Of a DNA stretch of 32,082 nucleotides, positions 8,371-16,894 are shown piece after piece. Numbering within the stretch: position 1 is the first letter of the stretch; each line of letters begins with the position of its first letter. Below the pieces are notes generated by a model. The model was not told where the DNA came from. It searched no databases and worked only from the letters and a program-made list of their open reading frames with translations. The translations under genes and the position numbers were made by a program. Source of the stretch: an uncultured Bacilli bacterium (GTDB lineage Bacteria > Bacillota_I > Bacilli_A > RF39 > UBA660); NCBI GenBank assembly GCA_944358775.1, contig CALVRU010000013.1:1-32082 (forward strand), given 5' to 3'.

Positions 8371-9227
8371 ACACATTCTCCTTTTATCATCATTACCATC
8401 AAATCATCTAAACTCGGTTTATCCACAACATACTCTTTTCGCTTCCACATTTTTTTGTCATTTACTAGTACTTCATAAGAATATGGCATTTTACGATATC
8501 GTAAGATGCTTTTTTCTTTTTTTATCTTCTCAAAATCTTCGGCACTGCACTTCAGAATACCATAGTTTTCTTGAAGAGTATCTTTTTCTTCCTTCAATAA
8601 CATTTTACCTTTATGAAGAACAGCAATATAGTCAGCAATGTGTTCTAGGTCCGAAGTAATATGAGTGGAAATCAAAATACTGTTTTCCTCATTAGCAATA
8701 AATTCTTGAAAGATATCTAGAATTTCTGATCTTACCACAGGATCTAGACCGCTCGTGGCTTCATCGAGAATTAATAAATTGGGATGATGTGCTAACGCCG
8801 TAGCAATTTCTAATTTTTTCTTCATTCCTTTCGAGAAAGTTTTTATTTTTTGTTTTTCAGGAATTTGGAATCGTTGTAAATACTGATGATATAACTTCGT
8901 ATCCCAATTTTTTTGATACAATTCTTTTAAGATACTTTCGATTTGATGGGCATTTAATGTTTCGGAAAAAAAGCTATTATCTAACACAACTCCTATTTTT
9001 TCTTTGGGTAAATTCTTTTCTTCAGAAATATCGTGAGCGAATATTTGAATCGTCCCACTATCTTTTTGTAATAAACTTAAGATTAATTTGATTAAGGTTG
9101 TTTTACCGGCTCCATTTTCACCTAGCAATCCGACGATGGAACCAGCTGGAACCGAAAAATCAATGTTAGCAAGTTGAAAAGTTGGGTACTTTTTACTTAC
9201 TTGATTTAGTTCAATTATATTTTTCAT
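8358..9227 (-). CDS. ABC transporter ATP-binding protein (YtrB/BcrA-like)
   Basis: A 289-residue ATPase: Walker A GENGAGKT (36-43), signature FSKGMKKKLEIA, Walker B LLILDEATSGLD, switch H in ISTHI. The C-terminal extension of about 75 residues is usual for ATPases of ABC-2 exporters. The start is set at 9227, not the upstream ATG, because GAAGAGGAGACAAA gives ideal spacing and the ATG overlaps the TGA of the GntR gene (ATGA). It forms one translation-coupled operon with the GntR regulator and the permease. Confidence 0.92.
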   Translation of the reverse strand: MKNIIELNQVSKKYPTFQLANIDFSVPAGSIVGLLGENGAGKTTLIKLILSLLQKDSGTIQIFAHDISEEKNLPKEKIGVVLDNSFFSETLNAHQIESILKELYQKNWDTKLYHQYLQRFQIPEKQKIKTFSKGMKKKLEIATALAHHPNLLILDEATSGLDPVVRSEILDIFQEFIANEENSILISTHITSDLEHIADYIAVLHKGKMLLKEEKDTLQENYGILKCSAEDFEKIKKEKSILRYRKMPYSYEVLVNDKKMWKRKEYVVDKPSLDDLMVMMIKGECVCGD

Positions 9228-9604
9228 TTTGTCTCCTCTTCCCATAGATATGTGACAAGACTATCAAAATCACTTTTGGAAATATGACAGAAGTACGCCT
9301 CGTGGATCGCTTTTTGTAAAATCGCTTCTACTTGTTTTAAGCGTTCTTCTTGCCGTAGTTCTTGATTTTTTAAGGCTACATAACTTCCTTTACTAGGAAT
9401 CGTTTCGATGTATCCTTCTTGTTCTAATTCTTCATATGCTCTTTTTGTAGTAATAACACTGATCCTGAGATCTTTGGCTAACTGACGAATCGAAGGCAAG
9501 GCGTCCCCCACCTTTAATTCATCGGTTAAAATTAGTTTTTTGATAGCGGCTGTAATCTGCTCATAGATTGGTTCCGTACTATCATTACTGATAATGATAT
9601 TCAT
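9224..9604 (-). CDS. GntR-family transcriptional regulator (YtrA subfamily)
   Basis: A 126-residue repressor with the short YtrA architecture: the winged helix at residues 5-75 (PIYEQITAAIKKLI, LPSIRQLAKDLRIS, AYEELEQEGYIET, GSYVA) and a helical tail of about 50 residues for dimerisation. There is no large effector domain. It is first in the operon with an ABC ATPase and permease. Its likely operator, a palindrome at 9624-9644, covers the -10 of its own promoter, so it is expected to repress the operon. The ATG at 9604 follows TGGAGGAAAAG. Confidence 0.93.
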   Translation of the reverse strand: MNIIISNDSTEPIYEQITAAIKKLILTDELKVGDALPSIRQLAKDLRISVITTKRAYEELEQEGYIETIPSKGSYVALKNQELRQEERLKQVEAILQKAIHEAYFCHISKSDFDSLVTYLWEEETK

Positions 9605-9623
9605 CTTTTCCTCCAAATGCATT

Positions 9624-9644
9624 TGTATATATACAGTATATACA
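9624..9644. promoter_or_regulatory. Probable GntR operator
   Basis: Inverted repeat TGTATATA / TATATACA with a 5-bp centre. It includes the -10 of the GntR operon promoter and lies 20 bp before the start codon, typical for YtrA-like autorepression. Confidence 0.7.
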
Positions 9645-9663
9645 GTTGTTTTGCTTTTGTCAA
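9635..9663 (-). promoter_or_regulatory. Promoter of the GntR-ABC operon
   Basis: Minus strand: -35 TTGACA (9658-9663), 17-bp spacer, -10 TATACT (9635-9640). Confidence 0.85.
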
Positions 9664-9669
9664 TAAAAA

Positions 9670-9697
9670 AATAAACTTGACCTTAGTAAAGTTTATT
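9670..9697 (-). terminator. Terminator of the Bce-type transporter operon
   Basis: Perfect 9-bp stem AATAAACTT / AAGTTTATT with a 10-nt loop. T-runs occur on the minus strand directly after it. Confidence 0.75.
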
Positions 9698-9709
9698 TTT
9701 TATTTATTG

Positions 9710-11635
9710 CTAATTTGTTCCTTTTAACACTCTTTTTTGATAACTACGAATTGTAATATAGGCGAATATCAAATAAATGAATGTATAGATACCAAACATC
9801 ATGAGAGATGGTTTCCAGAGACTTAAGCCCCATAGTCCAAATACCGTAGAAGCACTTTTGATTGCAAAGGTAGCGTGAAGCATGGCAAGCATCAATGGGC
9901 AAAGAAAGACTGGGAGGATTTGTTTCGTAATAATCTTTCTTTTTTTCTTTTCTGTCGTACCGATATTATCTAATAGTCGATAATAATCACGATCTTCTTC
10001 CATTGTCGATAAAATTTTAAAATACAAGAGCGATGCTGTCGCGATCATAAAGACGAGGGCCATAAAAGAAGCGATAAAAAGCATCGTTCCAAACGCAATC
10101 ATAGCACTTAAATAATATTCGTAGTACATGCTGATCGAGAGATTTTTTGCTTGTACTTCGCTTAAAATCGTTTCGGAATTTTTGCTATCTTCATAATTGA
10201 TAAATTCGATTTTTTGAACGGAGCGAATTTTGTTATTGGCAACGATTTTTTGATAAGTTGCTTCATCGGCAATTAAAACTGACGTGTTGTAACGAAACAC
10301 ATTAGGAAGTGGATTATCTTTTCCTAATGGTTTCGCAAGATAAGTACTTTTATCTTCTAACGTGATCGATTCTATTGGGAGATTGGTCGTAATAACTGCC
10401 CCACTTTGCCAAATATATAATTCATTTTCTTCAACATGGAGAGGATCCCTTTGAATTAAGCTATGCGCCACAAGATCATTATAATCCTCATCCGTTATTA
10501 AATACATCGTATTTTGGGTGCAGTAATTTTCGCTTCCTTGGTAGTTACATACATCTAATTGAGCAAAGTTTTGTACTTGATCACTTAAAATCGAACGATT
10601 ATTTTTTTCTAAGATATTCTTAATCTCTTGATGATAATCTTCGGTTCCTTCCACCATTTGATAACTAATATCATAAAAAGAATCCATTTTTGCATTTTCA
10701 TTACTTGAATAATAAATTCCATATGCACATGCCACTAATGTAATAGCAATAGCACTTAGGACTGTAATGGCACTGATCATAAAAGCGTTACTACGGATTC
10801 GATGTTTAAATGTCGATATAACGAGTAGTCGATCCCCTTTTAAAATATACTTTTTACTTTTACGAAGGATATTTAGAATCACCTGGATTCCAGAAGTAAA
10901 AAATAGATAGGTACCAACAATTACCAATAGTAAAATGAGTAAAACGGCGGCAAATAAAACAACTGGGTTATCATTACAAGCAATGTAATAGCCACTAGCA
11001 ATTAACACGATTGATAAAATCAATAAAAACCAGGATCCTTTGACTTGCTTCTCGCCTACGTTTTCGGCTTGAAACAAGTCGATTAGTTTGCTACGATTGA
11101 CGGTAACGAGACTAAAAAGACCAATGATAATAAAATAAATTAGAAAGACAACGCTCGTAATTTGCAATCCTTTCCAGTTTACTGCAAACGGAACAGTTGT
11201 AATAAAAGCGCTTCCGCCTAGAATATTTACAAATAGCGTACCAATCAACTTGAAAAAGATAATTCCAAAGACCAAACCGATTCCAAGTCCAAATAAACCA
11301 ATCATTAAGTTTTCAATAAACAGCATCGCGCCGATTTTCGTATTTGATACACCAAATAAAGAATAAAGGGCAATCTCTTTTTTTCGAGATTTTACAAATT
11401 GTTTATTGATGTACTTTAAATAAAAGAATAATACAAATAAGATAACCCAAGCAAAACTTTGAAATAACGATTCAAAGTAAGCGTTATTTGCTAAATTCCC
11501 TAAAAAATCGTCCGAATTTCCTAGGGCAAAAAAGGTGTAGATGGTAAATACAGAAAAGACAATCGAGAATAAATACATACCATAGTTTTTCAGATTCATC
11601 TTGATATTTTTTAAAACTAATTTACCAAGACTCAT
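9710..11635 (-). CDS. BceB-type FtsX permease of a peptide-resistance ABC transporter
   Basis: A 641-residue membrane protein with the BceB layout of about ten helices. They are TM1-4 in the first 185 residues, TM5-7 at about 200-315, a 200-residue extracellular domain between the seventh and eighth helices (about 310-510), and three C-terminal helices. FtsX-like motifs include KSRKKEIALYSLFGVSNTKIG near residue 82. In this family the permease binds the lipid II-cycle target and signals to a partner kinase. Its ATG overlaps the ATPase stop codon (ATGA). The extracellular domain does not reveal which peptide is recognised. Confidence 0.9.
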   Translation of the reverse strand: MSLGKLVLKNIKMNLKNYGMYLFSIVFSVFTIYTFFALGNSDDFLGNLANNAYFESLFQSFAWVILFVLFFYLKYINKQFVKSRKKEIALYSLFGVSNTKIGAMLFIENLMIGLFGLGIGLVFGIIFFKLIGTLFVNILGGSAFITTVPFAVNWKGLQITSVVFLIYFIIIGLFSLVTVNRSKLIDLFQAENVGEKQVKGSWFLLILSIVLIASGYYIACNDNPVVLFAAVLLILLLVIVGTYLFFTSGIQVILNILRKSKKYILKGDRLLVISTFKHRIRSNAFMISAITVLSAIAITLVACAYGIYYSSNENAKMDSFYDISYQMVEGTEDYHQEIKNILEKNNRSILSDQVQNFAQLDVCNYQGSENYCTQNTMYLITDEDYNDLVAHSLIQRDPLHVEENELYIWQSGAVITTNLPIESITLEDKSTYLAKPLGKDNPLPNVFRYNTSVLIADEATYQKIVANNKIRSVQKIEFINYEDSKNSETILSEVQAKNLSISMYYEYYLSAMIAFGTMLFIASFMALVFMIATASLLYFKILSTMEEDRDYYRLLDNIGTTEKKKRKIITKQILPVFLCPLMLAMLHATFAIKSASTVFGLWGLSLWKPSLMMFGIYTFIYLIFAYITIRSYQKRVLKGTN

Positions 11636-12384
11636 TCGACACCACCACCTAAAGTAGCTTCGAAATCAATAATAGCATCAAAGAACTCTTTCCGTGGACC
11701 TTCTTTTATCAATTCATTATATAACTTTCCATCGCGAATAAATAATACTCGATCGGAATAACTTGCCGCAAAGATATCATGTGTCACCATTAGAATCGTA
11801 ATATTGTATTCTTTATTCAATAGTTCTAACATGCTCAATAACTCTTGCGAACTTTTGCTATCTAGATTCCCCGTCGGCTCATCTGCTAAAATAATTTTAG
11901 GATTTGTAATAATCGCCCGGGCACAAGCAGTCCTTTGTCTTTCGCCACCAGATACTTCATAAGGATACTTATTTAAAATATGACTGATTCCTAGTTTTTT
12001 TGTTACCTCTTGTAACTTTTTAAAGTCTATTTTGTGTTTGCTTTCGCCTAATACAATGGGAAGCAGAATATTTTCCTTTAAGGTTAGGGTATTTAATAAA
12101 TTGAAATCTTGAAAGATAAAACCAATTTTCTCGCGACGATAATCAGATAACTCTTTCTTTTTCATTTTGGTTAGATCGACATTATCGATATAAATTGCAC
12201 CACTACTTACCGTATCGATCGTTCCCAACATGTTAAGAAGAGTCGTTTTCCCGCTTCCCGATGGTCCCATAATACTAACGAATTCACCATCTTCCACTTC
12301 AAAACTAATTCCTTTTAAGGCCTCATATTTATTTAATCCAATTTTAGAAACATATGTTTTTTTGACATTTTCTAATCTTAACAT
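11632..12384 (-). CDS. BceA-type ABC transporter ATPase
   Basis: A 250-residue ATPase: Walker A GPSGSGKT (40-47), signature VSGGERQR, Walker B IILADEPTGNLD, switch H in MVTHDIFAASYSDRV. It is most similar to the BceA/VraF class that works with a large FtsX permease. The start at 12384 has CGAGGTGAGAA before it; the longer frame to 12432 lacks a ribosome site. It is translation-coupled to the permease and lies downstream of a BceR-type palindrome, so it is probably induced by cell-wall-active peptides through the adjacent two-component pair. Confidence 0.93.
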   Translation of the reverse strand: MLRLENVKKTYVSKIGLNKYEALKGISFEVEDGEFVSIMGPSGSGKTTLLNMLGTIDTVSSGAIYIDNVDLTKMKKKELSDYRREKIGFIFQDFNLLNTLTLKENILLPIVLGESKHKIDFKKLQEVTKKLGISHILNKYPYEVSGGERQRTACARAIITNPKIILADEPTGNLDSKSSQELLSMLELLNKEYNITILMVTHDIFAASYSDRVLFIRDGKLYNELIKEGPRKEFFDAIIDFEATLGGGVE

Positions 12385-12458
12385 TTTCTCACCTCGTGTT
12401 TCATTATAGGAAATTCTTTCATTGTTTACCATCGATTTAGCTTACAATCTTAAAAAAG

Positions 12459-12478
12459 AACTTACAAATTTGTAAGTT
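12459..12478. promoter_or_regulatory. Probable response-regulator binding site (GraR/BceR-type)
   Basis: Perfect 20-bp palindrome AACTTACAAATTTGTAAGTT. Its centre ACAAATTTGT (12464-12473) is the core reported for GraR targets in Staphylococcus. A further half-site CTTACAA lies at 12441-12447. It sits about 75 bp before the BceA-type start codon. A minus-strand TTGTAA at the palindrome edge may serve as a -35, but the -10 is not clear. Confidence 0.75.
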
Positions 12479-12569
12479 TCTGTTTTTATTCTACCATTTT
12501 AATTGTTATTTTCTATTCGGAAACTATATCTGATACATCAATTATCGAGCGATAAATACAATCGATTTC

Positions 12570-13583
12570 CTATTTACCAATTTTATGATAATCGGATAAT
12601 TGGGGAATGAATATTTCAAAAGTCGCATCTTTTGTATAATTCGATTCGGCCGTTAACTGCAAATTTAATTTGTCTGCTAACACTTTGCTGAGATAAAGTC
12701 CATAACCAGTAGATTTATTTTCTTGATGACCAGTATATCCGGTATAACCTTTTTGGAAAATTCGTTTTAAGTCACCCTTTTTAATGCCGACACCTGTATT
12801 TTTAATTCTGAGTGCGACACCATTTTCTTTCTGTATTTGGTAAATAGAAATTGTTCCAGATTCATTGGTATACTTCAATGCGTTACTTAAAATCTGACTA
12901 ATTATAAATCCAAACCATTTTTCATCGGTGATAATCTCCGCTTTCAATGGTTCGAGCTGTAAATTAATTTTTTTATAACTGAACACTTTACTGTAACTTT
13001 TGAGACTACGGTTCACTACTTTTTTCAGCGATGTCGTAGTTGGGATGTAGTCATTATTAAAGTCCGCAATTTTAATGAAATACATGATTTTATTCATATA
13101 TTCTTCCAATTGATATAGTTCTTCTTCCATCGACTCTTTTTGATCCAAAGACATTTTTTTATCTAAATCTAAAATCATTCGTAAAACAGAAATCGGTATT
13201 TTTACATCGTGAATCCAACTCGAGACAAATTCTTCGTAGTCTTTCCGGCGATTTTCTAACTGTTGTTTTATCTTATCATAATGATCATAGATTTCTCGAA
13301 GTAATTCGATATATTTTTGATCGATGTCAACCGTATCGAGATCTTCTTTCAATAAATCGATATTTTTGGTAAGTGATTTCATTTTTTGATACCTTTTTAA
13401 TTCTTTGCGATAGTCGAAATAAATCAAAATAAGTTCGATAAACAAAATCAAGAAAAAACCATACCAAACGTCAGCGTGTTGAAAAGAAGATGCAAGATAA
13501 AAAAAGAAAAAGCCAATTAGATTGGAAGCTCCTATACCAAGCAGTAATAGACTTCTATTTTTTAAATATTCTCGGAAGAACAT
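12570..13583 (-). CDS. BceS-type intramembrane-sensing histidine kinase
   Basis: A 337-residue kinase. Two N-terminal helices (about 11-31 and 40-57) are joined by only a few residues, so there is no extracellular sensor; such kinases sense through their BceB partner. The phosphoacceptor is H125 in SSWIHDVKIPIS. The ATPase part has the N box (ISQILSNALKYTNES), G1 (NTGVGI) and G2 (STGYGLYLSKVL). The start follows GAGGGG and overlaps the regulator gene by 22 bp. It works with the response regulator upstream and the BceAB-type transporter downstream. Confidence 0.93.
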   Translation of the reverse strand: MFFREYLKNRSLLLLGIGASNLIGFFFFYLASSFQHADVWYGFFLILFIELILIYFDYRKELKRYQKMKSLTKNIDLLKEDLDTVDIDQKYIELLREIYDHYDKIKQQLENRRKDYEEFVSSWIHDVKIPISVLRMILDLDKKMSLDQKESMEEELYQLEEYMNKIMYFIKIADFNNDYIPTTTSLKKVVNRSLKSYSKVFSYKKINLQLEPLKAEIITDEKWFGFIISQILSNALKYTNESGTISIYQIQKENGVALRIKNTGVGIKKGDLKRIFQKGYTGYTGHQENKSTGYGLYLSKVLADKLNLQLTAESNYTKDATFEIFIPQLSDYHKIGK

Positions 13584-14248
13584 AAACGATACCCCTCATT
13601 TTTAATGGTTTCTATTTTAATGTTTGGAAAAACGTTCAGCTTCTTGCGCAAACGGTTCATATTAACGGTTAATGTATTATCGTCAATAAAATGTTCATCA
13701 TCCCATAATGTTTCCATGATGGTTGATCGTTTGACGATTTTTTCTGGATGTTTCATCAACAATCCCATAATCTTATATTCATTCGGTGTGAGAGCTATTT
13801 CCTCAGTGCCATCACTGATTTTACCAGTAGTTAGATCGAGAATCACAGTATGATACTCCATTACATTGAGCGATTGATCCAAATAAGCATAACTTCTTCT
13901 TAATAATGCTTGAATTTTTGTTAAAAGCAATTCGAAAGACACTGGTTTTTCAATATAATCGTCGGCACCTTGATTTAAGCCCATAATTTTGTCCATATCA
14001 CTATCACGCGAAGAAATCATTAAAATCGGCACAGTCGAGATCTTACGAATTTCTCGACACCAATAAAAGCCATCGTAATACGGAAGATTAATATCAAGCA
14101 ATACTAAAGAAGGCTTTTGTTCAATAAAACAGGATACGACGTTTTGATAATCTTTGACATCGATTACTTCGAAGTTCCATTTTTCTAAATATTCTTTTAA
14201 TAAATAGTTGATTTTCACATCGTCTTCAATCATCATTATTTTATACAT
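13562..14248 (-). CDS. BceR-type OmpR-family response regulator
   Basis: A 228-residue regulator. The receiver domain has the acidic pocket E8-D9-D10, phosphoacceptor D52 (LLDINLPYYDG), S79/S80 and K101 (EKPVSF). The C-terminal winged helix (about 130-225) contains LTPNEYKIMGLL and DDNTLTVNMNRLRKKL. It is first in a two-gene unit with the kinase. Its probable target is the palindrome at 12459-12478 before the transporter genes. A modest AAAGAGATGATAAT site precedes the ATG. Confidence 0.94.
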   Translation of the reverse strand: MYKIMMIEDDVKINYLLKEYLEKWNFEVIDVKDYQNVVSCFIEQKPSLVLLDINLPYYDGFYWCREIRKISTVPILMISSRDSDMDKIMGLNQGADDYIEKPVSFELLLTKIQALLRRSYAYLDQSLNVMEYHTVILDLTTGKISDGTEEIALTPNEYKIMGLLMKHPEKIVKRSTIMETLWDDEHFIDDNTLTVNMNRLRKKLNVFPNIKIETIKNEGYRLCSSENI

Positions 14249-14299
14249 ATTATCATCTCTTTCTTTATTTTATCAATTTCTTTTTGGCGATGCAACGAA

Positions 14300-14321
14300 A
14301 AAGACTCCTTCAAAGAGTCTT
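14300..14321 (-). terminator. Terminator of the gpmI-ldh-deacetylase operon
   Basis: Stem AAGACTC / GAGTCTT with a short loop and a minus-strand T-run. It overlaps the deacetylase TAA stop. Confidence 0.8.
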
Positions 14322-15927
14322 ATTGAATCATACGAATAAAAGCTTCTAATGATGTATTTTTATAAATGACGTAACGTGGAACACGATATTTATCACTTCG
14401 ACGAGTCGCTTTTTGATTTCCACCAGCGAATGCTAAATCGAATCCTACTTCTTTTACCGCTTCGATCAAAGTATTATTGTAAGCATAAAACGGATAACAA
14501 AAAGCTTGATTGGTTCCTAATAAATCGATCGATTTTTGCAAATCTTGTTTTAATTCCTCTTTACTTAAGCATAACCCTTTGTAATTTTGGGCACAGAAGT
14601 TTTCCAAGTGTAGATCATGACTGTGCGATTCGATTTCTAAATAGTTTGATTTTTGATAGTTTTCTTTTGGCCACCAGCTCGTGATTAAAAAGAGCGTAGC
14701 ATGCATTTCGTATTTTTCTAATAGTTCTGGAAGATGAGTATCCGTTCCAAGTGCTCCGTCATCGATCGTTAAAAGAACACTTTTCTTCGGTAACTCTATC
14801 TTTCCATACATCCAATCCCGGAATTCACTCATCGTTAATGTTTTATAGCCATTTTCTTTGAGATATTGTAACTGCTCTTCGAACTTTTTAATGTCGAGAC
14901 AAATCGATTCCGTGCACTGTTGTGTCGCTCCATCATAAAAGAAATGATAATTGATTACTGGTATTTGCGTGGCACCATTTCCATTTATGATCGTTTGACC
15001 ATCTAACATTTTCTGCAGGGTTTCTAAAGAGGTACTATCATCCACTTGATAGGTAGCGATTTCTTTGGACGAGTTTGGTTCACTTTTTTCATTCCGAATG
15101 ACAAAGTCCCATTCTGCCATGCTAGCAGGATCTTGATAAAAATACCTTTTTTCTTGTAAATATTTTACTTCTTCTGAAGAGGGATTACTTTTCAACAATA
15201 AAATACTTTTTTCTGGTAGTCGTACTTCCCTATTTCGCCATGCTTGATAATCTTCGAGACGAATGGTTTGATAATTTTGCATTTTTAAATAATCGATCTG
15301 CTTTTGCCATGTTGACATCGTAACTTGAGTAGATGAGTAAGCAAGTACTGAAATATAGCTTGCACTCTTTTGATCATCGTTAACCGTTTCTTGAACTTCT
15401 TTTACTTGATCTTTCGATATCTCCAATAAATTATTTTGAAAAAGAATATAATAGCTATTCGCTGTTTTTTTCATAATCGGATAATTGATCGATTCTTCTA
15501 GACTGAGAAAAACTTCGCCATCTTTTTTTAAAGCAATATTCGGATGAGTTATCACATTTTCATTCCACGCTAAATAAGGATAAGAAGCTAAATCAGTCAT
15601 TGTCGTCGGTTCGACATCTTGATAATACAGATAATATGGCGTACCTTCGATTTGAAAATAGCAATCTTTTTCGGAAGTGATATCGATCGATTGGAGAATT
15701 ACTTGTTTATTTTGAGACAATGTGCCAACTACTTGATAAGTACCATCTTCCAAGCGATAAAGTGGCGCATTTACGGTAGTGACTACAGTAGTGCTATAAT
15801 GACTCTTCACATTTTCCAGTTGTTCTTTCAATGCTTGATTTTTATCCGCAATGAAAAAAATCAAGATTCCGATCATTCCAATCAGGGCAATAGAAATAAT
15901 GATAATGATGCACTTCTTTTTGTTCAT
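14320..15927 (-). CDS. Membrane-anchored polysaccharide deacetylase with a degenerate extra half-domain
   Basis: A 535-residue protein anchored by a helix at residues 6-27. Residues 45-180 are beta-rich and SH3-like. Residues 320-535 form a NodB-type deacetylase: VINYHFFYDG, the metal/base motif LLTIDDG (385-391), metal histidines in SHSHDLH (434-440), CYPFYAYN, and DLAFAGG. Such enzymes remove acetyl groups from peptidoglycan or surface glycans outside the cell. Residues 205-248 align without gaps to 347-390 (13 of 44 identical) but end in LLLKSN in place of LLTIDD, so the first copy lacks the metal motif. It is third in the gpmI-ldh operon, 11 bp after ldh, with AAAGGAGATTACG before the ATG. 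Substrate unknown. Confidence 0.88.
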   Translation of the reverse strand: MNKKKCIIIIISIALIGMIGILIFFIADKNQALKEQLENVKSHYSTTVVTTVNAPLYRLEDGTYQVVGTLSQNKQVILQSIDITSEKDCYFQIEGTPYYLYYQDVEPTTMTDLASYPYLAWNENVITHPNIALKKDGEVFLSLEESINYPIMKKTANSYYILFQNNLLEISKDQVKEVQETVNDDQKSASYISVLAYSSTQVTMSTWQKQIDYLKMQNYQTIRLEDYQAWRNREVRLPEKSILLLKSNPSSEEVKYLQEKRYFYQDPASMAEWDFVIRNEKSEPNSSKEIATYQVDDSTSLETLQKMLDGQTIINGNGATQIPVINYHFFYDGATQQCTESICLDIKKFEEQLQYLKENGYKTLTMSEFRDWMYGKIELPKKSVLLTIDDGALGTDTHLPELLEKYEMHATLFLITSWWPKENYQKSNYLEIESHSHDLHLENFCAQNYKGLCLSKEELKQDLQKSIDLLGTNQAFCYPFYAYNNTLIEAVKEVGFDLAFAGGNQKATRRSDKYRVPRYVIYKNTSLEAFIRMIQ

Positions 15928-15938
15928 CGTAATCTCCT

Positions 15939-16883
15939 TTATTCAATCGTCTCATAGGTTGTCGAAACATGGATCGAATCGTTCTTAGTTCCTTGGTGAA
16001 TCGCGGTAACAGCTTTTAAATAAGCTGTTTTCTCAAGATCCGTTAGAGCAAACGGAAGTCTCTTTTCGATGCCGGTTTTGCCAAGAATAACAGGACTTCC
16101 AATATAGACTTCATTTTGTTCATCGTAATTGGAAACGATCATCATTTGTTTCTTATCTTCTAAAATAGCATTGGTTATAGCGACTAACGTCATGGCCACA
16201 CCGTAATACGTTGCTTTTTTACGACGGACGATGTCATAACCCGCTTGAATTACCATCCGTTCGATTGTTTTTTTCGCTTCTTGATCATAAAGAGAGTTTA
16301 GAGAAACTGTACCAAGATGAGCTCCACTCCATAAAACAAAAGCGTTCGGGCCATGTTCTCCCAAAACATAAGCATCGATACTTTGAGGATCGACTTTTAA
16401 ATTTTTACTTAAAATGTATTGTAATCTGGCAGTATCGAGGGCCGTTCCTGTTCCAATTACTCGGCTTGGATCTACCTTTGCAATCGCTTGCGTAATTCCC
16501 GCCATAATGTCGACCGGATTACTCGCAATCAAGAAAATTCCTTGGAACCCGTGATTCATCACATTACCGACGATTTCTTGAAATAAGCTTTTATTTTCCG
16601 CCAGCTCGTCCATTCGCGAAGTGGTTTTGACTTGTGCTATTCTACTGGCCGTAATACAACAAATTTTGGCGTCTTTGGCATCGGCATAACTTCCTACTTT
16701 GACGGAAGTAGAATGTTCCGATAATACAAGGGCATGGTTTAAATCCATCACTTCCCCTTCGATTCTTTCTCGATCGAGATCGACCAATGCAATTTCATCT
16801 ACTTTATTTTTTTGATTGAGCAAGGCATATACATATGCCATCCCAACATTTCCACAACCAACCACCATAATCTTATTCTTCAT
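15939..16883 (-). CDS. ldh: L-lactate dehydrogenase family protein
   Basis: A 314-residue NAD-dependent enzyme that should reduce pyruvate to L-lactate, regenerating NAD in fermentation. The Rossmann motif is GCGNVG (9-14) with D35 for NAD. The active site has Q84 and R90 in the loop, N122 (SNPVD), D150 and R153 (TALDTARLQ) and H177 (GEHG). The active-site loop reads AQVKTTSR instead of the common QKPGETR type, so a related L-2-hydroxyacid (such as hydroxyisocaproate) is a possible alternative substrate. It is second in the operon, 11 bp after gpmI, with AAAGGAGACCTT before the ATG. This pairs two lower-glycolysis and fermentation steps. Confidence 0.88.
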   Translation of the reverse strand: MKNKIMVVGCGNVGMAYVYALLNQKNKVDEIALVDLDRERIEGEVMDLNHALVLSEHSTSVKVGSYADAKDAKICCITASRIAQVKTTSRMDELAENKSLFQEIVGNVMNHGFQGIFLIASNPVDIMAGITQAIAKVDPSRVIGTGTALDTARLQYILSKNLKVDPQSIDAYVLGEHGPNAFVLWSGAHLGTVSLNSLYDQEAKKTIERMVIQAGYDIVRRKKATYYGVAMTLVAITNAILEDKKQMMIVSNYDEQNEVYIGSPVILGKTGIEKRLPFALTDLEKTAYLKAVTAIHQGTKNDSIHVSTTYETIE

Positions 16884-16894
16884 AAGGTCTCCTT

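Noticed and set aside
16211..16495. Open frames opposite ldh, gpmI and other long genes
   Set aside because: They are shadows of well-supported coding genes, without ribosome sites or recognisable motifs.
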